A model generated the notes under the pieces. That model did no database searches, was not told the origin of the DNA, and was given only the letters and a program-made list of their open reading frames with translations. Below, one piece after another: positions 17,351 to 26,118 of a stretch of DNA of 64,000 bases. This DNA comes from JAHECQ01 sp047638695. GTDB taxonomy: Bacteria; Actinomycetota; Acidimicrobiia; Acidimicrobiales; SZUA-35. The translations under genes were made by a program, and so were the position numbers. The stretch is from assembly GCA_047638695.1 (NCBI GenBank), contig JBLINY010000001.1, positions 1 to 64,000 of the forward strand. Direction: 5' to 3'. Numbering within the stretch: the first letter of the stretch is position 1; each line of letters begins with the position of its first letter.

Positions 17351-17889
17351 GTGGGGGCGCTACCGCTGAGACGGACCTCGTGGAGTCGTCCGTCGGTCAC
17401 CTCGTAGACGAAACCGCGGATGTGTTCCTTGTGTGGGAGGAAGGGTGTCATGTAGAGCCGTTGTATCGATTGGGCGACGTCCTTGTATGGGTCGGAGAAC
17501 GCCTCGAGCGACCACCAAGGCTTGACCCCAAGTTCTTCCTCAAGCTCGGCCCGGAAGTCGGCTTCGTTCACCTTCTGGAGTCCACAGTCGGTGTGATGGA
17601 CAAGAATCACCTCGCGAGTTCCGAGCAATCGTTGCGAAAGACAGAGGGAGCGGATCACGTCGTCGGTAATGACACCGCCAGCGTTTCGAATGATGTGAGC
17701 CTCACCGTTCCCGAGCCCGAGGATCTTGAACGTATCGATTCGGGAATCCATGCATGCAACAACGGCGAGATGTCGCAACGGCTCGACCTGCAAGTCAGCA
17801 TCGCTGAAGGTTTCGGCGAATGCAGCGTTGTGGAGGTGCAGCTCATCGGCGTTCGCGGCGAACGCTCCGGAGCTCTCAGTGGATGTCAT
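17347..17889 (-). CDS. Beta-class carbonic anhydrase
   Basis: A 180-residue zinc enzyme interconverting CO2 and bicarbonate. Zinc ligands Cys46, His99 and Cys102 (ACMDSR and HHTDCG) and the Asp48/Arg50 dyad are all present. The length matches the small actinobacterial beta-carbonic anhydrases. The start overlaps the stop of mrpG by 4 nt, making it the eighth gene of the antiporter operon; this suggests bicarbonate/proton supply is coordinated with sodium/proton exchange. No signal peptide, so it is cytoplasmic. Confidence 0.88.
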   Translation of the reverse strand: MTSTESSGAFAANADELHLHNAAFAETFSDADLQVEPLRHLAVVACMDSRIDTFKILGLGNGEAHIIRNAGGVITDDVIRSLCLSQRLLGTREVILVHHTDCGLQKVNEADFRAELEEELGVKPWWSLEAFSDPYKDVAQSIQRLYMTPFLPHKEHIRGFVYEVTDGRLHEVRLSGSAPT

Positions 17890-18242
17890 CGTTTAGGCCC
17901 TTCGGTGGGAGTCGAGGATGTTTTCGTGGCCTGCTTGTTGACGCCAAGCTCGTCGACAAGGAGATGGTCGCCGGCCGTGGTGCGATGGACAGCGCGAAAC
18001 AGCAGGTGGACGCCTAGCGGCAAAGTCAAAACCATCGCGACGGCCGCAAGCAGAAGATACGCAGAGCCGTCGAAGCCGAGCTCGATGCCGGCTCCGACCG
18101 CAGCGATGAGGAACGCGACCGGACTTGCCTTCCCCGCCGCGTGCAGGCGGGCATAGGACGTCTCGAAACGTAGGACACCGATACCCGCGAGCAGAGCAAC
18201 GCTGCTACCGATGAGCATGAACACTCCTGCGAAAACGCTCAC
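17886..18242 (-). CDS. mrpG: Mrp antiporter subunit G
   Basis: A 118-residue protein with three membrane helices. The family core FMLIGSSVALLAGIGVLRF then YARLHAAGKASP (MnhG/PhaG domain) is clear. It is a small subunit of the multi-subunit sodium/proton antiporter. Overlaps mrpF upstream and the carbonic anhydrase downstream by 4 nt each. The last ~20 residues form a polar tail. Confidence 0.88.
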   Translation of the reverse strand: MSVFAGVFMLIGSSVALLAGIGVLRFETSYARLHAAGKASPVAFLIAAVGAGIELGFDGSAYLLLAAVAMVLTLPLGVHLLFRAVHRTTAGDHLLVDELGVNKQATKTSSTPTEGPKR

Positions 18243-18511
18243 GGGCTCACTCCGTTTGATGGATCGTGTTCGCGCTCCAGGAATCGGCTGGCGGCAACCG
18301 TGGCGGTGAAACCGATCAGCGACAGCACCACCAGGAGGACCAGATTCGTTGGGTCATCGCGGCGGGCCGAGTCGATCGTGATGGCTCCCATCAGCGAAAT
18401 CAGTGTGACGTCGAGAGCGATGATCCGATCGGCCAACGAAGGACCGGCAAGCAGTCGGTAGGTGCCGCATAGTCCAGCGACGACGAAGAAAACGAGTGCG
18501 AGTGTGGTCAT
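18239..18511 (-). CDS. mrpF: Mrp antiporter subunit F
   Basis: A 90-residue, three-helix protein with the conserved core YRLLAGPSLADRIIALDV of MnhF/PhaF. Small structural subunit of the antiporter complex. Coupled by 4-nt overlaps to mrpE and mrpG. Confidence 0.88.
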   Translation of the reverse strand: MTTLALVFFVVAGLCGTYRLLAGPSLADRIIALDVTLISLMGAITIDSARRDDPTNLVLLVVLSLIGFTATVAASRFLEREHDPSNGVSP

Positions 18512-19002
18512 GCGTCTCCTCTGGAAAGGCCGAGGGAGGCGAGGCGGGCAAGTTCATGGACGTGGGCCACCGTTGCGTCTCGTCGGTCGTGGTGCAGCAG
18601 GTGCAGGTAGAGGGTGCCGGTGTGCGGATCGGCATCGATAACAGCGGTCCCGGGCGTGAGTGTGACGGCGATTGCAAGGAGCAAGAGGTGGTTGCAGTCT
18701 TCGGGCCGAAGTGGAACGGCGACGACTGCTTCCTCGGTGTAGTCAGTTGGGGTCAGGATCTCGTGGGCGACGCTCGCGGTTGACTTGACCAGATCGATGG
18801 CGACCAGAAGGGCGAAACGAACGAGAGGGACGGGTCGAACCGGACCCTGTCCGTTTGTGCCAATCCCGGACGCAACAACGGCGACGCTGAAAAAGACTCC
18901 GACGATCAGATTGGTGAGTGACACGTCACGCCATAGGACACACCAGGTGGCAGTTAGCCCGAGCATGGTGATGACACGGCGGATGGTGAAGAACTGGGTC
19001 AC
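18508..19002 (-). CDS. mrpE: Mrp antiporter subunit E
   Basis: A 164-residue protein with N-terminal membrane helices and a cytoplasmic tail carrying the MnhE features NHLLLLAIAVTLTPGTAVID and YLHLLHH. The GTG at 19002 is chosen because it overlaps the mrpD stop by 4 nt exactly like the other junctions; a longer upstream extension would lie inside mrpD. Confidence 0.88.
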   Translation of the reverse strand: MTQFFTIRRVITMLGLTATWCVLWRDVSLTNLIVGVFFSVAVVASGIGTNGQGPVRPVPLVRFALLVAIDLVKSTASVAHEILTPTDYTEEAVVAVPLRPEDCNHLLLLAIAVTLTPGTAVIDADPHTGTLYLHLLHHDRRDATVAHVHELARLASLGLSRGDA

Positions 19003-20480
19003 GGCGCCACCTCGCTGATGTAGGTCATCGGGGAGCGAAGATCCTCTGCGGCGCGCTGGCTGAGATCGAATAGCGTTCCGGCGAACAGTGAAATGGCGAG
19101 GGTCCCCGACACCGCCAGCCCGGTTGCCGCGTTCATGGCTCGCCGGTTTCCAACCGCGGTCGGGACGGGGGTGAGGTCGACGGCGGGCGGACCCCAGAAA
19201 ACGCCAAGCCAAATCTTGGTCATCGACAGCAGCGTGAGCGCCCCGGCAACGAGCGCCGCGACCACGATTGGCGTCGCCGATGCTTCGATGCCGGCCGAGA
19301 TCACGGCGAACTTGGCGACGAAACCGGAGAATGGTGGGAGCCCGGCCAGGCTCAGAGCGGGAATTGCGAACAGCACGGCAATGAGTGGGCGCGACTTGGC
19401 CAGCCCACCCGAGCGGTCGAGATTGCTCGTTCCTTGGTGGTTCTCGATGAGGCCACCTACGAGGAAGAGCACGGTCTTGACGGGCATGTGATGGATCAGA
19501 AAGAGGATGGCACCCGTGGTTCCAGCGACGGAGAACAAGCCGAGGCCCATCAGCATGTAGCCGATCTGGCTAATGATGTGGAACGACAGGATGCGCTTGA
19601 CGTCTGCTTGGGCGAGGGCGCCGAGGGCGCCAACAATCATGGTGACGCCGGCAATGATCAGAAAGACCGACCCGAGCTCATCCATGCCCATGAGGGTGTG
19701 GAAACGGATCATGGCGTAGATGCCGACTTTGGTCAGTAGACCGGCGAACACTGCGGTGATGGTGGTCGGAGCGGTGGGGTACGAGTCCGGCAGCCACGAG
19801 AAAAGTGGAAAGACGGCTGCTTTGGTACCGAACACCACGAAGAACCAGGCACCGATACCGAGCCGGACCCCTGAGGGGAGTTCGGGAATACGTTCGGCCA
19901 GGAGAGCGATGTTGACGGTGCCGGTTGCGGCGTACACATAGGCCAGCCCGAAGAGGAAAAGAGTGGAGGCGAAGAGGTTCATCACCACATAGGTCATGCC
20001 GGCCCGGATCTGACCTCGGGTGCCCTGGTGGGTTAGCAGCACGTAGCTCGAGACGAGGATGAGCTCGAACGCTACGAAGAGAGTGAACAGATCACCGGTG
20101 AGGAATGCGAGCGCGACGCCAGTGGTAAGGACGCAGAGCAACGGTCCGGCCAGTTCGGGTTTGGCTCCCCACGCCGTTCGCCGTTGGCCGATGGCGAAGA
20201 TCTCGACAACGAAGATGATGCTGAGGGCTACCGGCAAGGTCAGGGCGGCAAAGAGGTCGGCGACCAGCACGATGCCGAGCTCCGGACCCCAGCCGCCGAC
20301 GTGAACGACGACGGTGCCTCCGTCGGCCACGCCGACCAACAGCGCTATTGCTGAGCCCGCGGCTACGGCCAACCCGGTGATGGTGACTGCGTCTCGGAGG
20401 ACCGTTCGACTGTGCAGGGCCAGTCCGGCGGCTGCAGACATGAGCGGTGCGATGATGGTGAGGGCGATGAGGGTGCTCAC
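18999..20480 (-). CDS. mrpD: Mrp antiporter subunit D
   Basis: A 493-residue protein related to the NuoL/M/N proton channels of complex I, with about 14 helices. The proton-translocating core is seen in FELILVSSYVLL, FFVVFGTKAAVFPLFSWLPDSYPTAP and AQADVKRILSFHIISQIGYM, carrying the conserved Glu and Lys residues. It forms the antiporter with MrpA. Confidence 0.9.
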   Translation of the reverse strand: MSTLIALTIIAPLMSAAAGLALHSRTVLRDAVTITGLAVAAGSAIALLVGVADGGTVVVHVGGWGPELGIVLVADLFAALTLPVALSIIFVVEIFAIGQRRTAWGAKPELAGPLLCVLTTGVALAFLTGDLFTLFVAFELILVSSYVLLTHQGTRGQIRAGMTYVVMNLFASTLFLFGLAYVYAATGTVNIALLAERIPELPSGVRLGIGAWFFVVFGTKAAVFPLFSWLPDSYPTAPTTITAVFAGLLTKVGIYAMIRFHTLMGMDELGSVFLIIAGVTMIVGALGALAQADVKRILSFHIISQIGYMLMGLGLFSVAGTTGAILFLIHHMPVKTVLFLVGGLIENHQGTSNLDRSGGLAKSRPLIAVLFAIPALSLAGLPPFSGFVAKFAVISAGIEASATPIVVAALVAGALTLLSMTKIWLGVFWGPPAVDLTPVPTAVGNRRAMNAATGLAVSGTLAISLFAGTLFDLSQRAAEDLRSPMTYISEVAP

Positions 20481-20848
20481 GAATCACCTGCGAGGGTGTC
20501 ATCAGATTGGCGAGCTGCGATTCGTTGATCTTCGAGGTCGTCCTCGACCAAGTCGTCACCAGACAACGCCTGTTGGCGTGCTGCCAGGGCGAGCAGGAAT
20601 AGTGTGAGGCCGAACGAGATCACGATGGCGGTCAAAGCCAGCGCCTGAGGAACCGGGTTCGACACGGTGGCGTCGCCTCCGGCGATCGGCGCCGCTCCCG
20701 GCGGTCCACCCGCGGTCAGTAGCGCAAGTACAGCAGCGTGGCCGAGGAGAGAGAAGCCCAAGATGATCCGGCTCAGGGATCGGGCAGTGATGAGGTAGAT
20801 ACCCACACCTGTGAGCCCGCCAATGGCGAAGAGCAGGGTGGCGCTCAT
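20477..20848 (-). CDS. mrpC: Mrp antiporter subunit C
   Basis: A 123-residue NuoK-like protein with three helices: GVYLITARSLSRIILGFSLLGHAA and the later DPVPQALALTAIVI-type segment (here NPVPQALALTAIVISFG) are typical of MnhC. A polar C-terminal tail of about 30 residues is added. Both junctions are 4-nt overlaps. Confidence 0.88.
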   Translation of the reverse strand: MSATLLFAIGGLTGVGIYLITARSLSRIILGFSLLGHAAVLALLTAGGPPGAAPIAGGDATVSNPVPQALALTAIVISFGLTLFLLALAARQQALSGDDLVEDDLEDQRIAARQSDDTLAGDS

Positions 20849-21273
20849 GCTTGGCCCTCGTCGCTGAGTGAGGCCGCCGACAAGCCATCAAGTAGAGCAA
20901 CGACCAGCCCGACGACGATAGCGGTCACACCAATGTCGAACGGGAGCGCACTTCCAGACTTGATCTTCCCGAGAATCGGAATATCCGCCGAGATGACCGC
21001 CTGATCCAAGAGCACATTTCCCCAGAGCAGCGGCATCATTGTGACAACAGCGACAATGCCGACTCCAGCGGCGAGTGTCGACCTGGCGTGGGTCGGGCGC
21101 TGTAAGCCGGTGACTGTTCTGACCGTGACGATGGCACCGAAGACGAGGCCGGCGGCGAATCCTCCGCCGGGGTTGTTGTGGCCCGCGAACAGTAAATAGA
21201 GACCGGCTAGAACGGCGAGGGGCGAGACGGCGCGGATGCCGGTTTGTACGATTGCTGACTGATTGTGCATCAC
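20845..21273 (-). CDS. mrpB: Mrp antiporter subunit B
   Basis: A 142-residue, four-helix MnhB-type protein with the motif LFAGHNNPGGGFAAGLVFGA, the hallmark of this family. It is a separate gene here, whereas in some bacteria the domain is fused to MrpA. Coupled to mrpA and mrpC by 4-nt overlaps. Confidence 0.9.
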   Translation of the reverse strand: MMHNQSAIVQTGIRAVSPLAVLAGLYLLFAGHNNPGGGFAAGLVFGAIVTVRTVTGLQRPTHARSTLAAGVGIVAVVTMMPLLWGNVLLDQAVISADIPILGKIKSGSALPFDIGVTAIVVGLVVALLDGLSAASLSDEGQA

Positions 21274-23522
21274 GATGCCGCGTCCTCCGTTCGGCCAGTG
21301 GAGAGTGCAAGGATCCCGAGACCGACCACGGCCAACACGACCACCTCGCCCAGGGTGTCGAGCGCCCGAAGGTCGGTGAGGATGACGTTGACCACGTTCT
21401 TGCCGCCGCCGGTCTCGACCGACTGGCGTGTCAGTTCATCGACCGGCGCCGACCCCGAGGGTCGGGAGCCGGCGGCGGCAAGGGCGAGCATGACGGAGAC
21501 GCCGCCAACGGTTGACACAACGATTCTGGTTGCCCGCCAGGTGGCATCGACTGGTGGAAAGCGGCGGGCCAGGTGGCCGAGGCCGATGACGAACCCAACA
21601 ACAACCACGGTCTCGACCAGTAGCTGGGTCAGCGCCAGATCGGGCGCGCCGTGGAGCAAGAACAGGCCCGACATGCCAATGCCGACCGCTCCGAGTGTGA
21701 GCGCTGCCCCGAGGCGAGAACTGACAAAGGCTCCGGCGACGGCGGACGCCACGATCGCCACGGCCAGAATCGCCTGCAGCGGATGATCCCAAGCCACCAG
21801 ATGGTCGGTGGATACCTGGCTCACGAACGGCACGGCGGCGAGACTCATTGCGACGGCCATCGTCGCGAGGTACACCGGCAATGAGCCGTGCTGGACCGAT
21901 CCAATCAGTCGCGAAGCCCCAGCCAAGACATTGTCGAGTGCTTTGTCGGCCGTGTCTGCACCGATTGATCTCGGTGCTGCTGGTGTGGCTCGACGGGCGA
22001 GAGCCAGGCCGGCCAGGGCTCCGGTCGCGACGATGCCGAGTGACACCATCAGCCCGGTAGTGAAGCCGGGCCAGCGCAGGAGGGTGTAGGCGTCGGCCTT
22101 GGCATTTAATTCGACGGCGGCGGGCTTGACGATGGTGTTGACCGCGCCGAGAGCGACGAAGCCGATCAAACCGGCACCGGCGAGGAGAACGGATGGGATG
22201 GCCAGTGCTGGTCGTCCGGGAGCGACGATTGTTGCAGGACCAGGTCCAAAGACGGTGAGAAGGAACCGCGCGGTGTAGGCAACGGTGAGTACCGATCCGC
22301 CGATCACGGCAGACCCAACGATCACAGCCTCGACCCCCGAAAGGCCCAAGACGGCCTCGACCGCGGCCTCCTTCGCCGCGAATCCGAGCAGCGGTGGAAC
22401 ACCCGCCATCGACAGTCCGGCTGCCACGGCTGTAGCTGTGGCGACCGGCATCGATTGCCACAGACCGCCGAGTTCGGTGATGTCGCGCGTGCCGGTCCGG
22501 ATATCGATCTCTCCGACAACGGCGAACAGCGCAGCCTTGAAGAGGGCGTGAGCGAACAAGATCGAGGTGGCAGCGAAGACCGCTTTCCCGGTTCCGACGG
22601 CAAGCAAGGTGACGAGCAAGCCGAGTTGCGAGACCGTTCCCCAGGCCAGAATGAGTTTGGCGTCGCGATGGCGAAGCGCGCCGATGCCGCCCCAAATCAT
22701 TGAAGCGATGCCGAAGCAAAGTCCGGTCACCTTCCATGCGGTGACGTCGGCGAACGCTCCGCCGGTCACCGCAATGAGAAGAACACCGGCCTTCACCATT
22801 GTCGCCGAGTGCAGATAGGCGCTGACCGGAGTCGGTGCGGCCATAGCACCGGGGAGCCATACGTGAAAGGGGACCTGGGCTGACTTGGTGGCTGCCCCGA
22901 CGAGAATGAGTAGCCCGGCCGTGATGGCCCCGGCACCTTCAACCGGCCCGATGTCGGTGAGGTTTGTCGTACCGGCGACGTCCTGGAGGATGAGCAAGCC
23001 TGCGAGCAGGGCGAGGCCGCCTCCGCCCGTGATCATGAGCGCCCGCCGGGCAGCCGTTCGGACGGCCGCGTCGATGTTCTTGTGGCCGACGAGCAGGAAC
23101 GAAGTGACCGACGTGAACTCCCAGAAGATGAAGAGCGTCCAGACCGAGTCAGCCCAGACTAATCCCAGCATTGACGTCGAGAACGCCAGGAGTGTGGCGG
23201 GAAAGCGGCTGGCGCCCTCGGCGTCGGCCGAGAAGTAGCCGATGGCATACACGAAGATGAGGGAGCCGATGCCCGAGACCAGCAGCGTCATCATGAGAGC
23301 GAGGGAGTCGGTGCGGAAGCGCAGCGTTAAGTCGAGGCCTTCGACCCACGTAAACTCAGACGTTGTTGGACCCGACGACGTTGCCAGCTCGACGGTTGCC
23401 CACAGTGCGGTCGCCGTCGGGGCGAGCGCTGCGAGTGCGAGGCCGACTCGAATGCCAAGTCGTCCGGTCATTGCGGTAATCGCGATGCCAAGGGCATGGG
23501 CGAGCAACAACAACCACAACAT
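21270..23522 (-). CDS. mrpA: Mrp antiporter subunit A
   Basis: A 750-residue NuoL-like protein with some 20 helices. Core motifs FIFWEFTSVTSFLLVGH, ATKSAQVPFHVWLPGAMAAPTPVSAYLHSATMVKAG and the trailing MBH domain HGAPDLALTQLLVETV are present. It is the large antiporter/entry subunit and the first gene of the operon. ATG 23522 has no evident Shine-Dalgarno. The 160 bp upstream is AT-rich compared with the rest, with a possible -10 (TATAGA) about 12 nt before the ATG, so the leader would be very short. Confidence 0.9.
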   Translation of the reverse strand: MLWLLLLAHALGIAITAMTGRLGIRVGLALAALAPTATALWATVELATSSGPTTSEFTWVEGLDLTLRFRTDSLALMMTLLVSGIGSLIFVYAIGYFSADAEGASRFPATLLAFSTSMLGLVWADSVWTLFIFWEFTSVTSFLLVGHKNIDAAVRTAARRALMITGGGGLALLAGLLILQDVAGTTNLTDIGPVEGAGAITAGLLILVGAATKSAQVPFHVWLPGAMAAPTPVSAYLHSATMVKAGVLLIAVTGGAFADVTAWKVTGLCFGIASMIWGGIGALRHRDAKLILAWGTVSQLGLLVTLLAVGTGKAVFAATSILFAHALFKAALFAVVGEIDIRTGTRDITELGGLWQSMPVATATAVAAGLSMAGVPPLLGFAAKEAAVEAVLGLSGVEAVIVGSAVIGGSVLTVAYTARFLLTVFGPGPATIVAPGRPALAIPSVLLAGAGLIGFVALGAVNTIVKPAAVELNAKADAYTLLRWPGFTTGLMVSLGIVATGALAGLALARRATPAAPRSIGADTADKALDNVLAGASRLIGSVQHGSLPVYLATMAVAMSLAAVPFVSQVSTDHLVAWDHPLQAILAVAIVASAVAGAFVSSRLGAALTLGAVGIGMSGLFLLHGAPDLALTQLLVETVVVVGFVIGLGHLARRFPPVDATWRATRIVVSTVGGVSVMLALAAAGSRPSGSAPVDELTRQSVETGGGKNVVNVILTDLRALDTLGEVVVLAVVGLGILALSTGRTEDAAS

Positions 23523-23684
23523 AGGGAAAATTCTATAGCTCTCTCAAATTAAATACAACGCGATTGCCCTATTGTAAAGTAGCTATTAAGGTGCCTCTAT
23601 GGTTGGTCATCGAGGGCTAGTGGGCGCGAGCCGTTCTGCCGCCACTCGGCTCGTTTCTCCTTGCTCAGCGATCAGGATTGCGGC
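23523..23684. promoter_or_regulatory. AT-rich divergent promoter region between mrpA and the CaCA exchanger
   Basis: This 162-bp divergent gap holds the most AT-rich stretch seen in the window (roughly 23530-23600). On the minus strand TTGTAT and TATAGA lie 15-16 bp apart just before mrpA. No clear operator palindrome is visible. The exact promoters are guesses. Confidence 0.35.
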
Positions 23685-24794
23685 ATGAGCGGAGCCCTGC
23701 CGTTCGCTCTCGGGCTGGTCGGGTTGATTGTTGGAGCCAACTTCGTCGTAGACGCAGCGTCGAGGATCGGGGCCCGTTTCGGGCTGACGCCAATGGTGGT
23801 TGGATTGACCATCGTCGCTATTGGGACCAGCGCGCCGGAAATGGCCGTGGTTCTTCAGGCCGTTGACGCTGGCGATACCGAGCTTGCGGTCGGTGCGGTG
23901 ATTGGCTCCAATATTGCCAACGTGCTCCTCGTGTTGGGCCTGGCGGTGTGCCTCGGAACTGTTCACGTGGCGAATCGGGTGGTGCGGATTGACATCCCGA
24001 TCATGATCGCGGCTTCTGGTGCGCTAATCCTCCTCAGTCTCGATGGTCGACTCTCTCGTGTTGATGGCGCACTGTTGTTTGTCGGGATGATTGTTTTCGT
24101 TGGCTGGACGCTGCAGGCTGCGCCGAGAGTTCCGGTCGAGGGTGCCGATGGATCGTCGGGGTCGTTGTCTCAGTCGGCATCATCGCTGCCCACCGAACGG
24201 CCGTTGCCGATCTTGTTGGGTGCCCTGGTGATCGGCATTGGCCTGCTCGCCCTCGCCTCCCGATATGTGGTCTCAGGGGCCGAGCAGATTGCCGCGTCGC
24301 TCGGCGTTCCGGAGCTGATCGTCGGCCTGACCATCGTTGCTCTTGGTACCTCTGCACCTGAGATCGTCACCACCGTAATGGCGGCCCTCAAAGGCCGGCG
24401 CGAGCTGGCGGTTGGCAACGCTGTCGGATCGAATATCTTCAACATCTTGTTTGTGTTGGGAGGGTCGTCGCTTGTGTCCCGCCGGGGGATTGACATAGGA
24501 ACCGATGCGATCGAACTTGACCTCCCGATCCTGCTCGCAGCCGCGGTGGCGTGCTTGCCGCTGGTCTTCTGGGACAACAAGCTGGATCGTTGGGAAGGTG
24601 TGGTCTTTGTTGGCTACTACCTCGCCTACCTCATGTTTCTGATACTCGACGCAACAGGGCATCGGGCGTCGGACCCGTTTGCGTTCGTCCTGTTGGTTTT
24701 CGTCATGCCCCTCACCATTCTGACCGTCGGGGTCGTGATTGTTCACCAGCGGCGTCTCGCGGCTCGTGCCAACCAAGACGTCTTGATTCAGTAG
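23685..24794 (+). CDS. Calcium/sodium (CaCA-type) exchanger
   Basis: A 369-residue membrane protein with two inverted alpha-repeats: VGLTIVAIGTSAPEMAV...GAVIGSNIANVLLVLG and VGLTIVALGTSAPEIVT...GNAVGSNIFNILFVLG. Each contains the ion-binding Glu and Asn/Ser residues of the YrbG/CaCA family. Such proteins exchange cations (Ca2+ or K+ against Na+ or H+). ATG 23685 follows AGGA by 8 nt. Divergent from the Mrp operon, consistent with a shared role in cation balance. Confidence 0.88.
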   Translation: MSGALPFALGLVGLIVGANFVVDAASRIGARFGLTPMVVGLTIVAIGTSAPEMAVVLQAVDAGDTELAVGAVIGSNIANVLLVLGLAVCLGTVHVANRVVRIDIPIMIAASGALILLSLDGRLSRVDGALLFVGMIVFVGWTLQAAPRVPVEGADGSSGSLSQSASSLPTERPLPILLGALVIGIGLLALASRYVVSGAEQIAASLGVPELIVGLTIVALGTSAPEIVTTVMAALKGRRELAVGNAVGSNIFNILFVLGGSSLVSRRGIDIGTDAIELDLPILLAAAVACLPLVFWDNKLDRWEGVVFVGYYLAYLMFLILDATGHRASDPFAFVLLVFVMPLTILTVGVVIVHQRRLAARANQDVLIQ

Positions 24795-24833
24795 TCATGA
24801 TCCAGAAACACATCATTGAAAAGCGGTAATCTG

Positions 24834-25139
24834 ATGCCGATGTCGCTGACAGCACCCGAACCGATCCGCCCTTCGTGGACGTTCTTGACGAACCACGCTC
24901 ATGTCCTGATCGCCATCAGCCGAAACCCCGAGTTGCGGCAGCGCGATATTGCGTATGCCGTTGGCATCACGGTCGGAGCCGTACAGCGGATCATCCACGA
25001 ACTCGAAGAGGACGGCTATCTCGAAAGCGAACGCATCGGCCGTCGCAACCGTTACACCATCATCGATGGCCGGCCGCTACGCCACCCCCTCGAAGACCAG
25101 CACACCGTTCACGACCTGATCGTTTCGCTCGACCAATAA
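24834..25139 (+). CDS. Winged-helix (MarR-like) transcriptional regulator
   Basis: About 101 residues. The helix-turn-helix ELRQRDIAYAVGITVGAVQRIIHELEEDGYLES and wing IGRRNRYTI are plain. There is no ligand-binding extension, so it resembles small stand-alone wHTH proteins. ATG 24834 or 24840 are both possible; no strong ribosome site. It follows the exchanger by 39 bp on the same strand and may regulate it or the convergent dioxygenase. Confidence 0.7.
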   Translation: MPMSLTAPEPIRPSWTFLTNHAHVLIAISRNPELRQRDIAYAVGITVGAVQRIIHELEEDGYLESERIGRRNRYTIIDGRPLRHPLEDQHTVHDLIVSLDQ

Positions 25140-25174
25140 CGCGGCATCAGCTGGGCGAGGAAACTCGAGAACAG

Positions 25175-25222
25175 TGCAGTCTGCTAGAGATGCAGTCTGC
25201 TAGAGATGCAGTCTCGCTAGAC
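25175..25222 (+). repeat. 16-bp tandem repeat between convergent genes
   Basis: Two exact 16-bp units TGCAGTCTGCTAGAGA (25175, 25191) and a third diverged copy from 25207 that runs into the 3' end of the TauD gene (stop at 25217). Confidence 0.8.
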
Positions 25223-26083
25223 GATGCAGGCGGTGCTGAGCTGGCGCATCAGCCGACGTTCGGTCGGGTTCCAAGCGTCACGGCGATGCATGGTGCCAAG
25301 CGTGTCGAACATGATGAGGTCGCCGACCTCCCACTGATGCCCGTAGACCTGTTCGGGCTGCGTGGCATGGAGATGGAGCTGCTTGAGCAGGGCGCTACTT
25401 TCGGCCCGCTCCAGTCCGACGATCTGCTTCGTTATACCGCGCGACACATAGAGGATCTCGTCGTCGGTGTCCGGATGACGAACGACCATCGGGTGTTCGG
25501 CCTCGGGTATGGCCGGTCGTTCGAGGCCGGCCGCCTTGTCTCGTTCCACCTTTGCGTCAAAGCCCTTGTCGGGTTCGGCCATGTAGTCGCCGATGCTGTG
25601 GGTCGCTCGGAGGCCGCGGAGCCGATCCTGTAGCTCGGGGTCGAGCGTGGCGAACGCGTTGTACATGTCGGTGAAGTACGTACGGGGCGGCTCGGCTGGA
25701 AGCTCGACCGCGTTGAGGAAGCTGGTCTTAGCCGGCGTGGCCACATACGAATAGTCGGCATGCCACTCGAGGTTGGTGGCTCCCTCGACGCCCAACCGGT
25801 TGCCGTCGGTGCCTCGGATGTTGGTCACCGGCAGGATCTCGGGAAGCGCTCCTGCATTGCGAAACCACTCGGAGCCTCTGATGGGGTCGCCGAAACTCTC
25901 GACGAAGCGCACCAGGTCTTCATCTGTCGGTTGGGGCTGGCCTCGAAACACCAGCAGCCGGTAATGCTGCAACGACGACACGATGCGTTGCTGGTCTTCG
26001 TCGTCGAGTGACTGCGCAGGTTCCCAGCCCGAGACCAGGGCGCCGAACGGCGCATCGGGCAACGGATCAATCTCGAGTTTCAT
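25217..26083 (-). CDS. TauD/TfdA-family Fe(II)/2-oxoglutarate dioxygenase
   Basis: A 288-residue dioxygenase, clearly different in sequence from the one at 5.2 kb. Iron ligands H108-x-D110 (LEWHADYSY) and His266 (TMHRRDAW), with Arg280 for 2-oxoglutarate (RRLMRQLS), are all present. The 'RDAWNP..RRLMRQ' ending is usual for TauD relatives. It lies 35 bp downstream of an LLM enzyme on the same strand and is probably co-transcribed. Substrate unknown. Confidence 0.88.
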   Translation of the reverse strand: MKLEIDPLPDAPFGALVSGWEPAQSLDDEDQQRIVSSLQHYRLLVFRGQPQPTDEDLVRFVESFGDPIRGSEWFRNAGALPEILPVTNIRGTDGNRLGVEGATNLEWHADYSYVATPAKTSFLNAVELPAEPPRTYFTDMYNAFATLDPELQDRLRGLRATHSIGDYMAEPDKGFDAKVERDKAAGLERPAIPEAEHPMVVRHPDTDDEILYVSRGITKQIVGLERAESSALLKQLHLHATQPEQVYGHQWEVGDLIMFDTLGTMHRRDAWNPTERRLMRQLSTACIV

Positions 26084-26118
26084 AGCAGGCCTCCTGCGTC
26101 AAACGTAGACCGGTTGGT

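Noticed and set aside
21436..22860. 474-codon frame parallel to mrpA
   Set aside because: Arg/Gly/Ser-rich shadow of mrpA in a shifted frame; no membrane helices.
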